This document shows positions 33,404-37,332 of a DNA stretch of 37,332 nt, one piece after another. The DNA comes from DASUXA01 sp036378155. GTDB taxonomy: Bacteria; Actinomycetota; Actinomycetes; Mycobacteriales; Micromonosporaceae. The notes under the pieces were generated by a model. That model did no database searches, was not told where the DNA came from, and worked only from the letters and a program-made list of their open reading frames with translations. Numbering within the stretch: position 1 is the first letter of the stretch; each line of letters starts with the position of its first letter. The DNA lies in NCBI GenBank assembly GCA_036378155.1, contig DASUXA010000105.1, positions 1-37,332 on the forward strand, given 5' to 3'. Position numbers and translations under genes: made by a program.

Positions 33404-33523
33404 GCGCCCCTCCTCGTCGCCGGCCACGCAACCGCGCCGCCCCCTGCGAAATCATGCCTGCCCACGGTGGGTACCGGCCAACGAGGGTGGCTTGTCGCGG
33501 CGCCCGGTACCGGCTGCGGCAGG

Positions 33524-34159
33524 ATGTCCGGTGTGCACGATCAGGCGTGGACCGTGGTGGTACCACTCAAGCCGCTCGACGCGGCCAAGAGCCGGCTGCG
33601 CGGGGCGGTGCCCGGCAGCGTCCACGCCCGGCTGGCGCTGGCGCTCGCCCAGGACACCGTCGCCGCCGTCACCGCAGCCGAACCGGTGACCAGCGTGATC
33701 GTGGTGACCAGTGATCCGGTCGCGGCTGCCGCGCTCACCCGGCTCGGCGCGCGGGTCGTACCGGACCGTCCCGCCGAGGGGCTGAACGCCGCCGTCGCGA
33801 TCGGCGCCGCCGGGCTGGCCGGGCCGGTCGCGGCGCTCGCCGCGGACCTTCCCGCGCTGCGCCCGGCGGAACTGACCGAGGCGCTGGTCGAGGCGGGCGG
33901 TCGCCGGGTGTTCGTCGCCGACCTCGCCGGTACCGGTACCACGATGCTCGCCGCCCCCGCCGGGGCGGTGCTGCGCCCGCTGTTCGGTGTCGACTCGGCG
34001 GCCCGCCACGCGGCGTCCGGCGCGGTACCGCTCGGTGGCGCGTGGCCGGGGCTGCGCCGGGACGTGGACACGGCGGACGACCTGACCGCGGCGCGCGCGC
34101 TGGGTGTGGGGCGGTACACCGCCGCGGTGCTGGACGAGGTCGCCGCCTCGCGCCGCTGA
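33524..34159 (+). CDS. cofC: 2-phospholactate/PEP guanylyltransferase (coenzyme F420 synthesis)
   Basis: 211-residue nucleotidyltransferase of the CofC/FbiD family, which activates phosphoenolpyruvate or 2-phospholactate with GTP for F420 synthesis. Landmarks: VVPLKPLDAAKSRL (N-terminal, nucleotide loop), VVTSDP, ARVVPDRPAEGLNAAV, and the metal-binding ALAADLPALRP. The gene order next to ppk matches Rv2983 (fbiD) of M. tuberculosis. ATG at 33524 or GTG at 33533 (AGGA 8 bases upstream) can be the start. It is divergent from plsC. Confidence 0.92.
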   Translation: MSGVHDQAWTVVVPLKPLDAAKSRLRGAVPGSVHARLALALAQDTVAAVTAAEPVTSVIVVTSDPVAAAALTRLGARVVPDRPAEGLNAAVAIGAAGLAGPVAALAADLPALRPAELTEALVEAGGRRVFVADLAGTGTTMLAAPAGAVLRPLFGVDSAARHAASGAVPLGGAWPGLRRDVDTADDLTAARALGVGRYTAAVLDEVAASRR

Positions 34160-34172
34160 CTCGCCCCGACCG

Positions 34173-34197
34173 CGCCCCGGCGCGGCGCGCCGGGGCG
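34173..34197 (+). terminator. hairpin after cofC
   Basis: An 11-bp perfect stem (34173-34183 with 34187-34197, loop GGC) begins 14 bases after the cofC stop. There is no U-tract. Confidence 0.6.
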
Positions 34198-34208
34198 GGA
34201 CCGCCCGG

Positions 34209-34220
34209 TAGCCTGCCGGC
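34209..34220 (+). promoter_or_regulatory. -10 box of a probable leaderless promoter (small protein)
   Basis: TAGCCT at 34209-34214 is followed by 6 bases and the ATG at 34221, with no Shine-Dalgarno. Confidence 0.5.
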
Positions 34221-34418
34221 ATGCAGGGCACCGTCGCCACGTTCGACCCCGGGACCCGTACCGGCACCGTGCTGCTCGACGACGGTCGCGAGGTCGCCTA
34301 CCCCGCCGCCGCGTTCGACTCTTCCGGGCTGCGGCTGCTCCGGCTCGGTCAGCGGGTGCATCTCGACGTCGACGAGCACGGCGCGGTCACCCGGCTGACC
34401 CTGCCGACGATGCGCTAG
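34221..34418 (+). CDS. small cold-shock-like beta-barrel protein (hypothetical)
   Basis: 65 residues: starts MQGTVATFDPGTRTGTVLLDD, then GREVAYPAAAF and LRLGQRVHLDVDEHG. The repeated strand pattern and the G-x-V-x-x-F-D opening resemble a cold-shock/OB fold, but the aromatic RNA-binding motifs (FGFI, VFVH) are missing. Nucleic-acid binding is therefore uncertain. It is probably conserved between cofC and ppk in related genomes, from memory and not checked. It has its own leaderless-type promoter and is flanked by two hairpins. Confidence 0.75.
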   Translation: MQGTVATFDPGTRTGTVLLDDGREVAYPAAAFDSSGLRLLRLGQRVHLDVDEHGAVTRLTLPTMR

Positions 34419-34435
34419 CCGCGCGGGGACCGGCA

Positions 34436-34450
34436 CGCCCCGGCGGGGCG
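34436..34450 (+). terminator. small GC hairpin after the cold-shock-like gene
   Basis: CGCCCC (34436-34441), loop GGC, GGGGCG (34445-34450). A short 6-bp stem without U-tract; weak. Confidence 0.35.
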
Positions 34451-34535
34451 GTCGGACCGTGGGTCGGCGCCGGTACGGGCCGGAAATTCACCTCGGGTAC
34501 GTGTCGACGTCCCCGGGTCGGGTGATGATGTCGGA

Positions 34536-36644
34536 GTGAGCAGCGAGGCGGAAACCAGCGCTCCCCGGCTCGGCGAGGTCCTGCCCGACGACCGGTACTT
34601 CAACCGCGAACTGTCCTGGCTCGACTTCAACGCGCGGGTTCTGACCCTCGCCGAGGATCCCGAGGTGCCGCTGCTGGAGCGGGCGAAGTTCCTCGCCATC
34701 TTCGCCAGCAACCTCGACGAGTTCTACATGGTGCGGGTGGCGGGGCTGAAACGTCGGCTGGAGACCGGTCTGCTGGTCCGCAGCATCGACGGGCTGACCC
34801 TGCGCGAGCAACTGGACCTGATCGCCAAGCGCGCCGACGAACTGGTCGCCCGGCACGCCGCCTGCTTCACCGACGACGTGCTGCCCCGCCTGCGCGCCGA
34901 GGGCATCGACATCGTCCGCTGGGCGGATCTGCTGCCGCACGAGCACGAGCGGCTGCGGCGGTACTTCCGTGAGCACATTTTCCCGGTGCTGACCCCGCTG
35001 GCTGTGGATCCGGCGCACCCGTTCCCGTACATCTCGGGGCTGTCGCTCAATCTCGCCGTCGTGGTCGGCGACGCGGACGGCGGGCCGAGCCTGTTCGCGC
35101 GGGTCAAGGTGCCCAACAACGTGCCGCGTTTCGTCACCGTGGAGGAGAGCGGTACGCAGATCAAGTTCCTCCCGGTCGAGGAGCTGATCGCCGCCCACCT
35201 CGGGCAGTTGTTCTCGGGTATGCGGATCGGCGAGCACCAGGTGTTCCGGGTGACCCGCAACGCCGAACTCGAGGTCGACGAGGACCGCGACGAGGACCTG
35301 CTGCAGGCGCTGGAACGGGAACTCGCCCGTCGCCGGTTCGGTCCGGCGGTCCGCCTGGAGGTCGCTTCCACCGTCTCCGACGAGGTGCTGGATCTGCTGG
35401 TCCGGGAACTGGACATGGACAGCCGGGATGTGTTCCGGGTGCCGGGGCTGCTCGACCTGGCCGCGTTGTGGCAGGTGTACGAGGAGGTCGACCGACCCGA
35501 TCTGAAGGACCGCCCGGTGGTGCCGGCAACCCACTCGCTGTTCGCCGACGGCGAGACGCCGCGCAGCGTGTTCGCCACGCTGCGCGGCGGCGACATCCTG
35601 GTCCACCACCCGTACCAGTCGTTCTCCACCAGCGTGCAGCGCTTCATCGAGCAGGCGGCGGCGGACCCGGACGTGCTGGCGATCAAGCAGACGCTGTACC
35701 GGACCAGCGGCGACTCGCCGGTCGTGAACGCGCTGGTGGACGCCGCCGAGAGCGGCAAGCAGGTGGTGGTGCTGGTCGAGATCAAGGCGCGGTTCGACGA
35801 GGTGGCGAACATCGGCTGGGCGCGGAAGTTGGAGCGCGCCGGCTGTCACGTGGTGTACGGGCTGATCGGGCTGAAGACGCACTGCAAGACGGCGCTGGTG
35901 GTGCGGCAGGAGGCGGGCGGTCAGATCCGGCGGTACGCGCACATCGGGACCGGCAACTACAACCCGAAGACCGCCCGGCTGTACGAGGATCTCGGGCTGC
36001 TGACCGCCGACCCGGACGTCGGCGCGGACCTGACCGACCTGTTCAACGTGCTCACCGGGTACAGCCGGCAGACCGCGTACCGGCGGCTGCTGGTGGCTCC
36101 GCACGGCATGCGGTCGGGCATCCTGGAACGCATCGACCGGGAGATCAAGTACGCCGAGGCGGGTCGCCCCGCCCTGATCCAGATCAAGGTCAACGCGCTG
36201 GTCGACGAGCGGGTCGTGGACGCGCTGTACCGGGCCAGCCAGGCGGGTGTCCAGGTGAATCTCGTGGTACGCGGGATCTGCACGTTGCGACCGGGCGTGC
36301 CGGGGCTGTCGGAGAACATCCGGGTCCGGTCGATCCTCGGGCGGTTCCTCGAACATTCCCGCATCTACCACTTCGGCAACGACGGCGATCCGGAGTTCTG
36401 GATCGGCTCGGCGGACCTGATGCACCGCAACCTGGACCGTCGCGTCGAGGTACTGGTCCAGGTCACGGACCCGCCCGCGCAGCGGGAACTGGCGACGATT
36501 CTCGATGTGGCGATGAACCCGGCGACGAGAGCGTTCCATCTGGCGGCGGACGGCTCGTGGCGCCGACCCGACGGCGGCGGCGAACCCGCGCAGGACCTTC
36601 AGGAGGCGCTGCTGCGCCGGGTCACGGAGCGCGCGGAACCGTGA
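34536..36644 (+). CDS. ppk: polyphosphate kinase 1
   Basis: 702-residue PPK1 that builds and degrades inorganic polyphosphate. N-terminal RYFNRELSWLDFNARVL and FLAIFASNLDEFYMVRV are diagnostic. The autophosphorylated histidine is H469 in RYAHIGTGNYNPKTARLYED. The C-terminal FWIGSADLMHRNLDRRVEVL is the second catalytic domain. Normal length. GTG at 34536. The stop overlaps the mutT1 start (GTGA), so the genes are coupled, as in mycobacteria. Confidence 0.97.
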   Translation: MSSEAETSAPRLGEVLPDDRYFNRELSWLDFNARVLTLAEDPEVPLLERAKFLAIFASNLDEFYMVRVAGLKRRLETGLLVRSIDGLTLREQLDLIAKRADELVARHAACFTDDVLPRLRAEGIDIVRWADLLPHEHERLRRYFREHIFPVLTPLAVDPAHPFPYISGLSLNLAVVVGDADGGPSLFARVKVPNNVPRFVTVEESGTQIKFLPVEELIAAHLGQLFSGMRIGEHQVFRVTRNAELEVDEDRDEDLLQALERELARRRFGPAVRLEVASTVSDEVLDLLVRELDMDSRDVFRVPGLLDLAALWQVYEEVDRPDLKDRPVVPATHSLFADGETPRSVFATLRGGDILVHHPYQSFSTSVQRFIEQAAADPDVLAIKQTLYRTSGDSPVVNALVDAAESGKQVVVLVEIKARFDEVANIGWARKLERAGCHVVYGLIGLKTHCKTALVVRQEAGGQIRRYAHIGTGNYNPKTARLYEDLGLLTADPDVGADLTDLFNVLTGYSRQTAYRRLLVAPHGMRSGILERIDREIKYAEAGRPALIQIKVNALVDERVVDALYRASQAGVQVNLVVRGICTLRPGVPGLSENIRVRSILGRFLEHSRIYHFGNDGDPEFWIGSADLMHRNLDRRVEVLVQVTDPPAQRELATILDVAMNPATRAFHLAADGSWRRPDGGGEPAQDLQEALLRRVTERAEP

Positions 36645-37332
36645 CGGCGGCGAGGCGGGCGGCCGGCGGCGTGGTCTGGCGGCCGGAGGGCGACGGCGTG
36701 CGGGTGGCGCTGGTCCACCGCCCGCGGTACGACGACTGGTCGTTGCCGAAGGGCAAGCTGAACCCGCAGGAGAACGCGCTGGTCGCGGCGGTCCGCGAGG
36801 TGTACGAGGAGACCGGCGTGCGGGCGGTGCCGCAGGTCCGGCTGCCCGGCGCGCGGTACCCGACCGACGAGGCGGGCGCGGAGAAGTCGGTGGACTACTG
36901 GTCGATGCGGGCGCGCGGCGACGACCGCGAGCCGGGCGACGACGAGGTCGACGTGGTGCGCTGGGTCCCGCCGGACGAGGCGGCGCGGCTGCTCAGCTAT
37001 GCCAGCGACCGGCGGGTGGTGTACGCCTTCGCCGAGTTGCCTGCGGTCACCTCGGTGGTCGTGGTGGTACGCCACGCGCGTGCCGGCAGCCGTGCGGACT
37101 GGCGCCGACCCGACTCGGAGCGACCGCTGGACGCCCTGGGCGAGGCGCAGGTGGCGGCGCTGACGCCGGTACTGGACCTGTTCGCGCCCAGCCGGCTGGT
37201 GTCCGCCCCGCCCCTGCGCTGCCGGGCGACGGTCGCCCCGCTCGCGGCGGACCGGCGACCGGTGGAGGTGGAGGCGGTCCTCGGTGAGGAGGCTCGAGCG
37301 CAGCCGGAGGTGGTGGCGGGGGGGGGGGGGGC
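36641..37332 (+). CDS. mutT1: NUDIX hydrolase with histidine-phosphatase domain (MutT1-like), partial
   Basis: GTG at 36641 overlaps the ppk stop. The NUDIX box is at residues 38-60 (GKLNPQENALVAAVREVYEETG), preceded by WSLPKGK. A second, histidine-phosphatase domain begins with VVVRHARAG (about 140-148), where RHA is the catalytic RHG variant. This two-domain layout matches M. tuberculosis MutT1 (Rv2985), which degrades 8-oxo-GTP/dGTP and diadenosine polyphosphates. The frame is open to the right edge, but the last bases are a 14-G run. The C-terminus, including part of the phosphatase domain, is missing. Confidence 0.92.
   Translation, partial: MTAARRAAGGVVWRPEGDGVRVALVHRPRYDDWSLPKGKLNPQENALVAAVREVYEETGVRAVPQVRLPGARYPTDEAGAEKSVDYWSMRARGDDREPGDDEVDVVRWVPPDEAARLLSYASDRRVVYAFAELPAVTSVVVVVRHARAGSRADWRRPDSERPLDALGEAQVAALTPVLDLFAPSRLVSAPPLRCRATVAPLAADRRPVEVEAVLGEEARAQPEVVAGGGG
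37318..37331. other. 14-base poly-G at the window edge (likely artefact)
   Basis: GGGGGGGGGGGGGG followed by C ends the window inside the mutT1 coding region. It resembles a poly-G artefact of sequencing or assembly at a contig end. Confidence 0.7.

Noticed and set aside
31707..33566. GpsA frame extended upstream to 619 codons
   Set aside because: The N-terminal extension overlaps plsC. The real start is the GTG at 32702, coupled to the plsC stop.
34485..34510. Possible PHO box (ATTCACCTCGG) before ppk
   Set aside because: Only one 11-bp unit resembles the PhoP consensus. The adjacent unit does not match, and PhoP sites need at least two.

Overview
The window is a gene-dense, very GC-rich piece of actinobacterial core chromosome. 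Gene content and order match the Mycobacterium tuberculosis Rv2918c-Rv2985 neighbourhood (glnD-glnB-amt, ftsY, smc, mutM-rnc, DUF177, sepIVA-like, coaD-rsmD, recG-DAK2 protein, rpmB, thiL, DUF3515, ddl, gpsA, cofC/fbiD, ppk, mutT1). GTG starts, GTGA/ATGA overlaps and leaderless promoters fit this. Extra genes (PhoD-like, spherulin-4-like, cystathionine-lyase-like, a CAP protein) and heavy use of the tetramer GTAC suggest a filamentous actinomycete, possibly Micromonosporaceae. That family assignment is inference. No mobile element, CRISPR array, rRNA or tRNA was seen.

Layout. 1-4141: nitrogen cluster amt-glnB-glnD on the minus strand, with a four-box GlnR-type operator upstream of amt. The left edge is abnormal: the last ACT domain of GlnD reads on the plus strand, so the edge looks like a fold-back chimera. 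4180-6316: an APH-like kinase and ftsY. 6622-8990, plus: PhoD-like phosphatase and a DinB/DUF664 protein. 9028-13740, minus: CMD-family protein, then smc with a translationally coupled HAD hydrolase. 14077-16006: a small coiled-coil protein with its own terminator, a divergent CAP-domain protein, and a spherulin-4-like protein. 16073-19576, minus: DUF177-rpmF-plsX-rnc-mutM operon. 19658-21353, minus: SepIVA-like protein, then rsmD-coaD. 21546-22583, plus: an LPXTG surface protein behind 9-bp-spaced GTNAC repeats that resemble MtrA boxes. 22622-26574, minus: DAK2/FakA-like protein and recG. 26740-26931, plus: rpmB with a strong terminator. 27025-28459, minus: thiL and a GNAT protein. 28562-29362, plus: Lrp-ligand-domain protein and DUF3515. 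29386-33403, minus: plsC-gpsA-PLP enzyme and ddl. 33524 to the right edge, plus: cofC/fbiD, a small conserved protein, ppk and a partial mutT1. The right edge is a run of 14 G.

The genes form several coherent modules: ammonium uptake and PII signalling; protein targeting and chromosome condensation; phospholipid precursor synthesis (plsX, gpsA, plsC); RNA and ribosome maturation (rnc, DUF177, L32, rsmD, L28); DNA repair and nucleotide sanitation (mutM, recG, mutT1); cofactors (coaD, thiL, cofC); cell wall (ddl, SepIVA-like, CAP, LPXTG); and polyphosphate (ppk).

No clearly new multi-gene system is visible. The points most worth a second look are the GlnD inversion at the edge, the GTNAC array in front of the LPXTG gene, the recurrent in-frame 30/36-bp minisatellites in five otherwise conserved proteins, a series of leaderless promoters, the GTAC enrichment, and a Ser in place of the first Gly of the GpsA dinucleotide-binding loop.
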